Source of the DNA: Hemibagrus wyckioides
Lineage: Eukaryota; Chordata; Actinopteri; Siluriformes; Bagridae
Direction of reading: 5' to 3'
Length of the DNA stretch: 64,000 bases
Assembly: GCF_019097595.1 (NCBI RefSeq)
Contig: NC_080729.1
Span: 3,294,917 to 3,358,916 of the forward strand
The notes beneath the pieces were generated by a model. The model searched no databases and was not told where the DNA came from. It saw only the letters and a list, made by a program, of their open reading frames with translations. Both the position numbers and the translations under genes were made by a program. Of the stretch, positions 46,801 to 60,857 are shown one piece after another. The number at the start of each line of letters is the position of its first letter. Positions within the stretch are counted from its first letter, which is position 1.

Positions 46801-49205
46801 GAAAGTCTTTTAGTTTTCATTTTATTCAAATTTAAAAAAACGTCCCAACATTTCCGGAATATGGGTCGTATAAATAAAAAAATAAAAAATTAATTAAAGC
46901 CCTGACCACTAACCTCACTTCATATCCTAACCTTAACTGTTGGCTCATGTCATGAAAGCATGTGGATTGACTTAAGATCAGACATGTAACTGCTGCTCTA
47001 CACAAACAACATCCCTGTCATGTCATTTATGAGTAGAAATGTAGAAAGCAATTTTGAAAAATTCTAATGTCCTCCTACGTTTTTCTCCTTTCTTCATCCT
47101 TAAGAACTTCATAGATGGCCACAAGCTAGAATTGAAAGCAGACACAAATGTTTTATTTTAAATGCCACAACCGTAAATGAGAAATCACCTAGCTTTCTGT
47201 TTGAGCTCATCTTACCTGGCGGAACTGGGTTTCAGCATTCTCATCTTTGTTTTTATCAGGATGAAGGATGAGGGAAAGTCTCCTGTATGCCTTTTTGATC
47301 TCAGACGATGGTGCATCCTATGAAGGAACATGGCTTTACTAAATTACAACTGCACAGGTTGAGACATAGGAGACAGTAACTCTTCCAACACCACTACTTG
47401 GTATCCTGACTCTGTTTGAACCAAGTCATCTGAGCAAAATGTTCCAGTTCTGTCTTTCCATCATGTCTGATGATGCTTGCTATATAACCTACTGACTTTT
47501 TTACTTTACAAAACACATTGCACTGCAACATTGATTTGTATCCATATGTAACATTGATATACAGTCTTAATTCATTATTTTGTGAATTATACAAATACTT
47601 TCCTGCTTGCAATATGTCTATTAGGATTGCATTTTGATCCAGATATTATGTAATGCACATACACTATATTGCTAAAAGTTTTGGGACACCCCTCCAAATC
47701 ATTGATTTCAGGGGTTGGGCTCAGCCCCTTAGTTCCAGTCAAAGGACATGGATGAGTGAGTTTGGTGTGGAGGAACTTGACTGGCCTGCACAGAGTCCTG
47801 ACCTCAACCCCATAGAACACCTTTGGGATGAATTAGAGTGGAGACTGTGAGCCAGACCTTCTCATCCAACATCAGTGCCTGACCTCACAAATGTGTTTCT
47901 AGAGGAATGGTCAAAAATTCCCATAAACACACTCCTAAATCTTGTGGAAAGCCTTCCCAGAAGAGTTGAAGCTGTTATAGCTGCAAAGGGGCGGGACAAC
48001 TCCATATTACATTCATGTGCATGTGGTGTTCTACCGGGTTGAGGTCAGGACTTACCAAACTCACTCATCCATCTATATGGACCTTGCTTTGGTCACTGGT
48101 GTGCAGTCATGTTGGAACAGGAAGGGGTCATCCCCAAACTGTTCCCACAAAGTTGGGAGCATGAAATTGTCCAAAATGTCTTGGTATGAAGCTGAAGCAT
48201 TAAGAGTTCCTTTCACTGGGACTAAGGGGCCGAGTCCAACCCCTGAATTCAATGATTCGGAGGGGTGTCCCAAAACTTTTGGCAATATAGTGTATATGCT
48301 TCATTCATTTTATAATGCTTTTAGGAATTAACCAATGCTGTACGTGAAGGTCATTCGTGTAGATCTGTTTAATTTGTCACAATATTCTGTATATACAAAA
48401 CACAACTAGAACTTAGTGCTCAGATTTCTGTCTAGCTGCTTTCTGATATCTGCCACCACACACAAACATACTAAAATTATAACGACTAAACAAGACAAGT
48501 ATATGATCCTTAAAGAAAAACAGCAAAACACAACGCATGGTCTTTCGCATAATAAACAGGAGTCTGTGCTTTGGGAAATGTTTACATGACTCATCCACTT
48601 TAAACACTTATTAAAAATTAGTTAATTTGCTTTAAAACGCAAATGAGTGAGTGAAATCCTGCCAGACATTTGCTTCGTTTTGAACCAAAGTGCCCCTGCT
48701 GCTAGGCCTAAAGCCTCGGTGTTTCTTACACACTGCTGCCGCTACTCAGGCTCTGTATCCGGGCAAGGGGATCTACAACACTTCCGCTAACCCGTTATCC
48801 TCAAGAAGAAAATACAACAAACAACTAAACAAACAAAAAAAAGTAAAGATGGTGTGGATTTTAATTTTAGATAAAAGTATTTGTAAATTCAAATGTCCCT
48901 GTTTTACATGTGAGGAGCTAAATTTACGTTATATCCTCAAGCGAAATAAACTGCACTACTGAAGACAGAAGTAAAGCCGGCTGCTCCAGACTTCCCTCAC
49001 AGCGCAAAAACAAGCTAACAAAATAAGAAAAAAGGGAAAGTCGAAGGAATCGGCGCTTTACCTGGTTAACAGACAGGAATTCGTAAAATGTTTGTGGGAT
49101 TTCCTCAACCAGGTCGAACAGCTCTAAATCTGCGTCCCACGCTGCAGTCGGCTCGGTGTGGATGAAGACAAGGCCCGCGACCAACAACACAAATCTCAAA
49201 GCCAT
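41600..49205 (-). CDS. dnajc1: DnaJ homolog subfamily C member 1 (ERdj1/MTJ1), complete
   Basis: Twelve coding exons: 49205-49062, 47317-47216, 47125-47079, 45581-45416, 45301-45207, 44998-44908, 44812-44716, 44502-44342, 44246-44127, 44047-43999, 42274-41853 and 41668-41600. They total 1563 nt (520 residues; human is about 554), all in phase. Order: signal peptide ([22 protein letters not shown]), luminal J domain with intact HPD ([13 protein letters not shown], about residues 65-75), a membrane helix ([18 protein letters not shown]), a basic KKKREKKKK cytosolic stretch, an acidic/coiled region, a first SANT domain ([20 protein letters not shown]), a charged linker, a second SANT domain ([19 protein letters not shown]) and the conserved C-terminus ending [12 protein letters not shown]. 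In the family the J domain stimulates BiP in the ER lumen, the cytosolic side binds ribosomes and SANT2 binds serpins. Introns hold a 1.2-kb DNA transposon, a miniature element and a GA-rich satellite. It is divergent from bmi1. Confidence 0.96.
42289..43928. repeat. 1.6-kb GAGA satellite with GCGCACACGA and GCGCCTACGA motifs in a dnajc1 intron
   Basis: Runs of GA alternate with short inserts of three types: GCGCACACGA, AAGCGCCTACGA and GCGCCTGAGA. The array fills intron 10 of dnajc1 (42275-43998) almost completely, starting about 15 bases upstream of the exon 11 acceptor. On the sense (minus) strand it is a long CU-rich tract. Ser-Leu and Arg-Glu open frames on both strands are artefacts. 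Confidence 0.95.
45648..46870. mobile_element. DNA transposon with about 200-bp terminal inverted repeats (1.2 kb, deleted)
   Basis: Starts TACAACCCGAATTCCGGAA and ends TTCCGGAATATGGGTCGTA. The outer 200 bp (45648-45850 and 46660-46870) are imperfect inverted repeats. The interior holds recognisable but broken transposase-like sequence in minus orientation. Its length and internal joins suggest deletion of a longer autonomous element. It is in intron 3 of dnajc1. Confidence 0.88.
47660..48296. mobile_element. Palindromic composite of two Tc1-derived miniature elements
   Basis: A plus-orientation copy (from CACTATATTGCTAAAAG, about 47662-48022) abuts an inverted partial copy (about 48023-48296, ending GGCAATATAGTGTA). 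The plus half encodes a transposase tail ([19 protein letters not shown]). The inverted half carries the part around the second catalytic Asp. Together they have matching termini. In intron 1 of dnajc1. Confidence 0.85.
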
Positions 49206-49470
49206 ATTGTGAACGCTCTAAAAACGTGTTGCGGTTAATTTCGGTGATCCATTCCTGAAAGTCGGTGTCTACACACAGCTTGGCATGGCTCCCCCTGTAG
49301 CCGAATCAAACGTGGCCACTTCGGCGACGTGGAAAAGCTCCGCGGCTGCAAGTTTCACACGCAGCCGCCACAAGAGCGACCAATCAGGGCCGAGCTGCTC
49401 AGACACGTCGCTGTCTGTGTGCCGAAAACATTCAAACGGATCCCTACAGTGGGAGGAAAAAACACACACC
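49206..49470 (-). promoter_or_regulatory. dnajc1 promoter region
   Basis: GC-richer, CpG-containing sequence just upstream of the dnajc1 start. It has a CCAAT box (49380-49384), CGACGTGG (49325-49332; one mismatch to the unfolded-protein-response element TGACGTGG) and a second ACGTGGCC (49310-49317). The motifs suit an ER chaperone gene, but control by XBP1 or ATF6 is inferred. Confidence 0.5.
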
Positions 49471-50640
49471 GAAAGGCCGCATCCTAAATATCTGTCTTCT
49501 CCCTATATACGTAGTCTACATCTGAAGTGAAACGATATACACAATTGACTTGATGTTGATGGAAAACGGAGTGATTTGAGATAAGCCCAAGAACTGCAGG
49601 GATCTCACCCTGAAGCTCTGAGCCATTCAAAAGGTGGATCCCTTGGGACCTGAAGGAGGTGCTTTTAGAAAGAAAGAAAGCACAGTGGTGATTCATTCAT
49701 TCATTCATTCATTCATTCATTCACACTCTCCACAGCCGAATATTTATCTTCATATAAATTAGCAGCACGTTCTTAAATGAAACCTCTTGGAAGCATTTCA
49801 CTGATTTCCGAGCAGAAAGCTTCACTAAGCTAATGACATCATCGGGGTGTTTTCAGTGTTTTGACCACAAGCTCCTTTCACATAGAAAAAAAATGCTTTT
49901 ATTATACTGATCACAGATAGCAAATATCATTAAGTCGGATCTTAGATGATTAAGGTGGCATGGTACAGAATACATTGGAACGTGGGCATGTCATGTATTA
50001 ATTTCTTTTGAAAATACGCTGTAAACTTTCATAAATTATATTTGTGTCACTTTTATAGTGTGATTTTATCTTGTGAAAAAATACAGGTCTTTGAAAAGAC
50101 ACCGTCATAGAAACTCTTTGCATACATTATACGATAAGTTCAACCAGAACACACTGTAGGACACCAGATGAGCTGAGTATCAGTATCCTGAACCACATTA
50201 AGCTTATCTTTTTATTCTTTTTTCAACGCACTGCTTTCCCAAAGTGTCTTTATTCTCGTCTTTTTCCTCCCTACAAACATAAATGTATCCTACCGATACA
50301 ACAATCGATATTAATAAATATCTAATAAATATGAAATATTAACTTTAGGAAACTTCTTTGCTCCACTACATTCACAAGTTTAGAACACAGACTTTTATTC
50401 ATTTATTTGTCTGCTTGCTTGTTTATTTTATTAAACGCCGATAAGAATATAAGACTTAAATTAATCAGCATTTTGAAATGAATTCGTGAAAAAATAGTTA
50501 TAGATTTGAAATAAAATGACATTTACTTACACCAGGAACAGCTAGTCATATAGTTATCACTTTATTATGAAACTCTTAATGACGAGAGAAAAACTTTGTG
50601 CATTTAAAACAAATGAATAATATTTTGATCACGAGGGTAA
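49471..50640. other. No gene seen
   Basis: Between the dnajc1 promoter and trinucleotide arrays. It contains (ATTC)n at 49695-49722. No supported exon. Confidence 0.5.
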
Positions 50641-50659
50641 AATATACTGTAAAAGAACA

Positions 50660-51096
<437 letters not shown>

Positions 51097-51099
51097 TAT

Positions 51100-52690
51100 C
51101 TTATTCGAGATAATGGGGAGAAAAAATATATTTAGTTACCGATATATGAGCTTAGTTTTGGTTTTGTCTCAGGAAAGTGAGTGATGGTCATGCCATCTGT
51201 GACTCTGAGATCTGCAAACTCAGCTGCACAACTCGTGACCTCCATCTATCACTTCAGGCACAAATCAATCGATCAGTAGATCAATCAATCATCAATAGAT
51301 CAGTAAAATGGTTGGGCAACAGATCCTAAAAGACACACATGAACCAAACTAACTGGTTAAAATGTAATTGTGCATTTGTACTTGAACTAGACTTGATTAG
51401 ACTGTTTAGCATTTTATTTAAATGATTGCCCTTGCCTGTTATTTCCACAATATTTCTAGATTGCATTACTGCACAATATATCGCTTGTTAAGTCTTACCG
51501 CGATATTATCATTGGAAATAATGGAAATTAACTTTAATTTTAATTATTTTTTTAAATCTGGGGCCATTTTGATCTCAGAAGCTCTATGTGAGTGCTATCT
51601 TGAATTTATTAAAAGATAATTAAGACGGATTATTTTTCACCCATAATGCCGACCTCATCACAGCGCCATCAAAAGTTTTGCGTCAAATGAATTTTTAGGC
51701 TGTATATTTAATTTAGTAGCTTGCGGTTGCAGAGGGTTAGTCCATATTGGTTACGTGAATAAAAACAGCATTATAATGTAATCTCAGTGTTCATGTAATC
51801 AGGGAGTTTCAGCTGTGCGTGTGGATGTATAGGGGAAGTCTTCGGGTTTGTTGTTGGATGATATGATCAGATAAGTGAGAAATGAAACGCACAAGGCTAC
51901 ATCTGAAGGGAAATTACCGCACTGGTTAGATTATTTACATCGTCACAACAGCCCAAGTTTAGGTAAATACCGAAAAATTTACTTTTAAGAATTTCCTTAA
52001 GTACCCATTCGCACCTCTAACGTCTTAAGGTCCGGCGTTGCCAGATTGGTTAAACACGTTACATGTCATCGCTTAGATATTTTTTCCCAGACTCATAAGA
52101 CATTTTTTCACAACACACTGACCACGTGAGGAAAAGAAAAATGATATAAAGCAAAATAAAATACATGAGCCTAAAAATTAGTGAAAAAAATTAACATTAC
52201 TTAACTAACGCAATCAGGAGAGTAGACGGTATTAACCACATGGTTACGCAAGGCCATTTGCTGTATTTTATTAAACAATTATTTCTTTCTTGAAATGCAG
52301 TCCGAGTGAAAAGACGGGATATCTGGCAACACATGTTACGTCACTGTGTGGTTCGTGCGTTGCTGCCTTGTGCTCTAGTGTCCACACTGCAGTCTCTGAC
52401 CTGCCTCAGGACCCGAGTCCGATTGTATTGCAACTAAAGCAGAATGATCAGAGACTCTCTATATTATTAAGTTAAATATTATTAATTATTAAGAAAAATA
52501 AGTCTGATCAGGTCTTGTCTGATCTGCACGCGTGATCGTTTGATCTTAAACACTGTGGAAGTTAATTGATTAAAAACTGCAGACTTTGCTTTAGGACAAA
52601 ATTGCTTTCTCATATATTGCTTTCGGAATTTTTCATAATATAAAACAACAGATAAATATTCTGCGACTTCAGTCATTATTAGCTGCGGCG
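51100..52690. other. No gene seen
   Basis: Intergenic DNA between the divergent dnajc1 and bmi1 promoters. No exon resembling COMMD3, the usual gene beside bmi1 in tetrapods, was recognised here. Confidence 0.4.
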
Positions 52691-52711
52691 ATGGATATAA
52701 TTTACATTTAT

Positions 52712-53465
<754 letters not shown>

Positions 53466-55435
53466 GCACGCACACACACAGCAAAAATGGTTCGTTCTTT
53501 ATCAGGTGTCGCACTGTACGGGTGAACATCCGGTCATCATGTTTAAAAATAAATTATGTGTGTGCATGCGTGTGTGTGTGAAAAGGGGATCCAGCAAATT
53601 AAATGATATCCAAAGCGGCTGTATTATTAGGCTGTCGTATTTTTGTAATGCATCATTCTATAAGCATGGACATAATTCTGCAAACAGTTATTTTGTTCAG
53701 TGGAAAAGTAACAACGCAATACGACGTGATGATGTGATTAAAGATGTAGTTAACTTTTAGCTTTATTCTGTTCAATTTAACGTCCTTTATTGAACTCTGT
53801 CCACTCAGGTGTGGTGTTATAAAGCTTGTGCATTACATTACAATTTAATTATCACCACTAATTAAATTTATTTTTTAAATTTATTTTTTATTTTCTGTGA
53901 ACGCCTTGTCGGGCTGTAGCTTCACCCAAAACCGCATACCAAAGCCTGAGCCTCTTCCGACTTTCACTTCCATTTGCGCAGTCATGGTGACATATTGTTC
54001 TAGTCTACTATTCCCACACACGTTCTATCTGATGAGGACAAAGCCTGCGGTAAAGGGCATGTCGGTTCTTAAGGATTTCCCCCAAAAATAAAAATAAAAA
54101 AGAATTTTCCCAACACACCCGGAACACGGTCACACCTTTATAAAGCAATCCGTCCTTTCGGGGACAGTAACCAAGAAGCGAGACGATGATTAAATATTGT
54201 AGATAATGTTTGCGGGATCAAAAAGGACTTGGGTAATCTCCCTGTTAATATGTTCATGTTTTAGCATGTGTACTTTTCAGGAAAGATACCCGAGACTTCT
54301 GCTGTGTTCCTGAAACTTAATACGCAAAAACTGCGAAGCAAGTTTCTGGAGAAACTGTAAGTCTACCTTTGAGGCTATACTAATGACTGAAAAAACAAAA
54401 GCTGTTCAAAAATGTTCACCAAAGTTCATTTAAAGTTCCTATTTTATTTTATTATTTTTATTTTTGATTAGTTTGGCCTATCTACATTAAGAGCACACTG
54501 TCCATCGGTTGCGACTCAAATATTATGGCTCCTTTATGACCTTTGTAGAGGTTCTCAATAAAATGAGTAGGTACCAAAAACCTCTAGGGAGAACATATAA
54601 GGGTTCTGGAAAAAAAATACTTCGAGTTTTTCTTTCTTTCTTTTTTTATGTAAAGCCTTTCTATCTGAGTACGCTCTTTGCGCATATTTTAACCCTCCTC
54701 TGCAACCATAACCCTTGACTGTGAAGCTGCTATGAACAGCTTTACATGTTTTTTTTTTCTTCTTCAGTTTTCTTTCACTCCCAGAAGACGAAGAATTTCT
54801 TGTCGCTAAGGTGATGCCCTTAAGGCTACATATATTTGAATACTCTAAATTTGGATATAGTGTAGTAAATAAATTATTAAAAGCAGGCAACGTGTAGCTT
54901 TTACAATAACGCGTTGCACACAAAGATCCACATACAACCCTTGAGGGTATTGTACCACACTACAACATTAAAAAACAAAGGTACTAAAGATGAGGTACTT
55001 GGCCCTGAAGTGGGAAATTTTGGTGTTTATCTTTTACTGAAAAAATGTGCAAGAAATGTATTGTTTTTTAAATGTTTTAGCCGAAACTAAAGGCTAATGA
55101 GGTACAATAAGATCTTATTATGGGCTTCTTGAAATCATTTTAGATCATTATATTCATATTATTATGTAAAATATACACAGTAAAGGTACTAGAGATATGA
55201 TTGCCACACGAGTGCCATGGAATATCGATTTTTGACTCGTTATTAAAAATGGTGAAGGTATTGTTGTAAAATCATAAAGCTGGTGTTTTCTATATATATT
55301 TTTTTTGCATATATATTACACTATATAGACAGGCAGTCTCACACAAAGAGTGTATACCGCTGGGTGGATAAGTGGGGGTCTTCTATTGATAATACCCCCC
55401 ACCCCTTTCTAATTCCCAGACCGCCCGTAAGGAAT
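53466..55435. other. No gene seen
   Basis: AT-rich DNA upstream of the bmi1 promoter; no supported exon. Confidence 0.5.
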
Positions 55436-55921
55436 GAGACCACGTGACCGCGTGCGGGGCGGTCGAACTAAAGCCATTTTGGGGACGGTGGTGTCAGTTT
55501 CCCGAAGCAGCACCTTCCTTAACCAGCGCTGAACGGGAACAGAATAGCGATCTTTACCGGGATTTTACCATTAACCTTTTTTCGCTGTTGTTTTTGTTGT
55601 TGTTATTGTTCTGAGATCTGTATGTGGATTCCGCACCGCTTGTGGATCGGATCGGATCGGTGTGCGGGGATTTGTGGTGTAATTGTTTCTCTTTTTTTTT
55701 TTTGTCTGCGCGTGTGAAAAGGCGTTCTCTCACCGAGGCTGCGATGAGCGCTTCGGCTTTGCTACGTTAGAACCGCTGCAACTGACAGGCAGTGTGCACT
55801 TCACTCCAAGATGGCCGCTTGGTGCTTAACGCTGGTTTTTTGCTGATCCGCTCTCAAGTTTCGTCGTGTGCTTTATAAAAAAAAAAGCTGGTGAACGAGC
55901 GACTCTCGCGAAGCAGAGCAG
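55436..55921 (+). promoter_or_regulatory. bmi1: bmi1 promoter and untranslated first exon
   Basis: A GC- and CpG-richer block after AT-rich DNA. It contains a CACGTG E-box (about 55441-55446), a reverse YY1-like site (CCAAAATGGCTT on the minus strand, 55471-55482) and CAAGATGGCCGC (55807-55818), one base off a strong YY1 consensus. An excellent donor follows GAGCAG at 55921 (GTAGGTG), marking the end of the noncoding first exon. The start site is not placed. Confidence 0.6.
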
Positions 55922-57835
55922 GTAGGTGCTGTGCGGTTCGATCGCGCGTGAATACCGACTTTATACCGCGTTCTAAGCTGTGTATGCTTTCTGTTGCACA
56001 CCGTCACTATGTTGCGTCCTGTTCCTAGATCTCTCATAGCCTGCATGAAGAAGAAGAGAGAAAAAAAACAACGCGTTTATAACCGTCGTAGGTGATTGTT
56101 TGCTTAACATTCAAAAGAGTGTCATTATAATATATATAATATATACATATGCGTGATTCTCACGGAGTTGTTTTGTCGTTCACGCGCTTTGTGCATCGAC
56201 TTTGTTCAAGTTAAAAGAAAATAAAAAACCCCGCAAGAGCCATGAGTCACGCACCCGCACCACTTTCTATCATTTGTTCTGGGCAAAATATTAAACAACT
56301 GTTGTTTCAGCTTATACAGTCGTGTTGTCTAGGCTGTGTAGAGTTTCAGAAAATCGACATAACCACTAACTGCCATAACAACCCGATTTTATTAACTTAA
56401 ACGCACGCAGTGGTCCTTCTTCTACTTCTTCTTCTCAGTGGTCTTTAAGATGAAGTGAAGATGCGGCCTGCGACTTCTTGTAGGTGAAATACAGAATTAT
56501 TGTAGCATTGTGCTTTTAATAACATTGTATCAGGGGGAAAAATCAGATGTTTTATACAAACGTATTTTATCCGATTCTCTTCGAACAGCAAACTGTGATC
56601 AGCATTGTTCAGACTCTCACAAGAATCTGAATTTAGCGATATCGGTAAAATGGATCAGAAGCAAACTTGTTTGTAACAAGTTGTTCAACACACATTGGGT
56701 TAGAATAAAATTCGAATGAAGTCGAGAAATAAAACGTCGGGCGAAGAAATGGCACTCCCTCTGTCTGAGAGCTGTCCAGAACTTGGGACAGGTTTTGTGA
56801 GGTCTTCTGGGTTTAAAAGCAGGTAGATTGGAAGTTTAATAGTTCATGTATGGACTACTACATGATACATATCTGACAACTTATTGACAGAGTGTCATGT
56901 CTCCTCCAGTGCCGCCTTCTTTATTCTACATGTCCCTTAAAAAAGATGACAAGTGATAGGCATGGATCTGTAAACAGTAACATGGTGGATTGTAATATGT
57001 AATCTGTCACAATCTTGATTTCTAACTTTAACGTGACATCTGACGAATTCCTGACATCTAACCCCACAATCTTTCTTGCTTCCAACTGGCTTGTCATTTT
57101 GGGTTAAGATTATAAATTCATGGGAACAGCTGACAGAATGAATGACAAGCAATTAGCAGCAGATGTGTTGATGAGCATAATAAGGCCATGAGGTCAGAGA
57201 AAGTCTTTCGGTTAGATGGCGATTAGTCTGTGATTTCTGCAGTAAGGCTGTAATGTTGCTATAAGAAAATTTGATATTATAAGGATTATGATAACATATT
57301 GATGTTTGGACTTTGATGATGATTTTTTTTTAAATAAAGACAATAGGTGACAAAATAGTGTTTTTAAAGGCTGGCACGTTCTTTTTATTATTTGTAATAC
57401 ATGAATATTCAGTAGTATTTGAATTTTATTTGTTTATAGCTAACACCGCTATAAGCTTTTCGGCTTTGTCTTTCCTGCTGAAGAATCTAACGGGACTCGA
57501 GGTACAGGCTAAGATTAACGGCACGTGATATATTTATTTTTTAATAAGACATGATGAATAGGATATACAGATCCGGCATGTGGTATTATTTCTGGCGCGT
57601 GCATACCCCGGTGTGTGTGTGTGTGTGCATATGTGTGTGTAGAAGACGGCGTGATCGCGGTGCAAGCTCTCGGGCTTCCTCCTTTCGACTCGTAGGAAAC
57701 GACAAGGAAGGCGGGGTGCTTATTTACGCGCGCTACCTTTTCAAATCCTTCCTACAACTATTCCAGTGAGGCTCAGATGTCTGGAGAGACGCGGACGAAA
57801 AGCGATAAAAGACCGTCACGCGTTTATATCGAAAT
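55922..57835. other. bmi1 intron 1, first part
   Basis: No exon recognised. A GT run lies at 57612-57642. Confidence 0.5.
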
Positions 57836-57844
57836 ATAGGCGCT

Positions 57845-58100
57845 AAACAATGGCGCTCGTGCCGAGACCGTGTGGCAAAATGGCAGCCGAGGTAGCGCCT
57901 TCCAGTCTGAAACATATGCTGCATCAGAGGGGAGTAGTGAAGCATGGTGTAGTTCATTGCGCCTTATTAATGGTCGTGTGTCATAAGCTGATGATGGACC
58001 CGGTGAATCCGCGCAGCTCTCCACCGACTGGCAAGGTGCCAACTCTACTATAGACTAAGCGGGTCGCCATAGCAACAGCGAGCCTCGGTAACCCGTAGTC
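57845..58100. promoter_or_regulatory. GC-rich island with RFX X-box inside bmi1 intron 1
   Basis: GTCGCCATAGCAAC at 58063-58076 matches every defined position of the RFX X-box GTNRCCNNRGYAAC. A second half-site, CGGTAAC, lies about 10 bases on. A YY1-like CAAAATGGCAGCC is at 57876-57888. A 67-codon open frame (57850-58053) starts in an ideal Kozak context (AACAATGG). The block could be an alternative promoter or enhancer. Protein coding is possible but has no family support. Confidence 0.4.
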
Positions 58101-58536
58101 CTCCTCATCCTCTTAGAAATCACGAAGCTCTGTTTCTCCCCTGACCTACAGTCTTTAGCTGGTCTTAACCTGGCACCATATCATAGCTGTGTCGTGGATT
58201 TGTGTTTGAGGGACGCAGCCCCATGCCGGTGTCTCATCCGAACCGACAAATGCACGTGAATTTCATTTCAACAAATGGTTTGCGCTTCCCGATCAAGTCA
58301 AGCGTGGGTTGTCGACCTGGTGATACACGTGACTGAACCGTCTTTTCACAACAGTACAGTTCGAGCTGTCTTTTAGCATATTCTCAATGCTAACAAGCAA
58401 ACACACTGCTTATCTACAGGCTACCTAGAATATATATCGAATAAATAATCCACGGGTCATGATATTATAGGAAAACAATCAACAGTCTAAAGCATTAAAA
58501 CGATTACATTTTTTTGTTTAATAATTAAAGCACGTG

Positions 58537-58722
<186 letters not shown>

Positions 58723-58726
<4 letters not shown>

Positions 58727-60844
58727 TAGTTACTGTTAATATTCCGCCCGACAAATTAGTATCTGTGATATCTTTATAGCAGCTATAAATAGTCGTTCCA
58801 TCACCCTTTCTTTTTGTCTCTCATGAAGTTTATAACATACAAAACACCTCAAAAAGCGTAAACTCCTCTGTTAGGAAAACTTGTAAATAATCTTAAATCA
58901 ACATCTCCTTATACAAGATTCACTATATAATCAATTACATATTTTTCATGCTTAAATAACAAGACAGGGTTTTTTTCCCCCGTTTATTATTAGGTCCAAA
59001 CGCGCATTAATACTTGAAAGATGTGATTTGAAGCCGAAGCTGCTGTTCCAGAAAATTAGCCTGCATCTTCTGACCAATCAGAATCGAGAATCAAGAATAT
59101 TAGCCTTTAACTCTGTAACTGTACAGGGCTGTTAAGAGTAAACAAATGCACAATTTTTTTCTGACCATAAATTTAGGTCATTAGACTAAAATATAAGCAA
59201 TCAGTATATGAAATTATATCCTAGATGTGCAAAAAAAAATCAAATCAAATCAGGGTCCATTCGAGAAATAGAAATGCAAGCAATTTACCTTCATGAACGT
59301 ATGACTTGTGAAGGTCCAGGAAGTAAAGTGAAGAGACAGGAGACAGAGCTAAGCATAAAGGCCTGATCAAGATTCTGGTTCTTCATCTCGTTTAAAGAAA
59401 AATAATGCAGAATTTGTATGGGGATAGCTGTAAACTGTCATTATTTCCCCCTGGTCTCAAGTTGATTCCTGACCTAAATTGTTTTGCTCATACCACACAT
59501 TGTACTTACGACGTCATAACACATTCCCAGTTATTCCAAGCTCCTGATTTAGGCTTTTTTTTTTTGTTAGAGGCACTTATAGTGATAATTACAGCAGTTA
59601 ATGAAATCAGATCTCAGCTTCACACACTGGCCTGACAGTCTATAATCTCTCATACAGTTTTCCTTTTTTTTAAACTCACATTTACAGCTTTTTAAATTTA
59701 CATCAGAAAATAAATTCAACATTTGTACACTCTAAAAGAAAAACCCCAGGAGCAAATGTATTTGTCTCTCGTCGTATGGCCTTAATGGCCTGCTGTAACA
59801 GTTCAACTACAAAACGTCTTATATGAACATAATTATTCCAAATGAATACGTTATTAGTGCCAGAACACAAAGGGAAGCCTATAAAGCGAAAGCTCTGTAA
59901 ACAAAACGACTTAATTACCTACTAGCAAGATGTGTATTTTTAAGGACAAAATTTATACGCAAAATTTAGTGTCTTTTTTTTTTTTTTACCAGCGTAGTAA
60001 TAAGGCAGAAAATGCCATTAAAACTATATATCTGTGGACAGATCACTGATGATTAATTACTGGAGTTTCAACTATACAGCTGTGAAAAAGTGTAAAAAGT
60101 TTGTTGCTCCGGATTTGGGAACATAAACTAAGGTAAATTACAGACGGTTTTTGTCGGCTTACTTGCATAAAGCATGCACCTCACATTCGTGGATATTTTC
60201 CCTAGACAAATTCGCGCATTTTTGAAGTAAGACAGTAATTATATTTGGTTTCAGGGAAAAAAATAAAAAAATAACTTTATAGTATCTCCATACATGATGT
60301 GCATACTGCTCAGTTTCTTTTTTATTTGCCCTTGAATCATGCACCACCCTAACAGACTTGCATATTTACCTATAACTCGACATCTGCATATGAGAAAATG
60401 TCTGTAACTTTTCATTCATTGAATGTGGAAGATCTTATGCCGCAACAGACCAGGTCATTTTAGAAAAGAGAGAAAATATGCTCTTATCTGCTGAGTTTTG
60501 TTCCTCGTGGTTTGGTAAAAGAGACAGGTTTTATTCTGCATGTCAGTGGACTAGTTGACCTTCATGCGCCTCTCACACAGCTTGGGTCCAGGGTCCAGGA
60601 CATCTAGGTCCCAAAAAAATTGTATTTTATGAGTTTTAAAATTTAAGAACATGCTTAGAACATGTTTTTGAATAAACCGATAAACTTTTTAGTATGCAAG
60701 AGAAGTAAAGGCACCCATGCCATTAAGCTCGCCCTTTGAGTTTAATAATATTAGATACAGCGCGAATTTGTTATTATGAATAATTATTTGTATATGTAAA
60801 CATACCATTTCAGTTCATGTGTCTCGTGTGTGTTTATCGGACAG
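58723..60844. other. bmi1 intron 1, last part
   Basis: AT-rich with no recognised element. Confidence 0.5.
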
Positions 60845-60857
60845 GTAAGCGAGCCTC

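Noticed and set aside
48690..48962. 90-codon plus frame in dnajc1 intron 1
   Set aside because: No similarity to known families and composition like flanking intron; treated as chance.
57824..58042. 72-codon minus frame opposite the X-box region
   Set aside because: Overlaps a plus-strand frame in the same GC-rich island; GC-rich DNA gives long frames on both strands, so neither is called as a gene.
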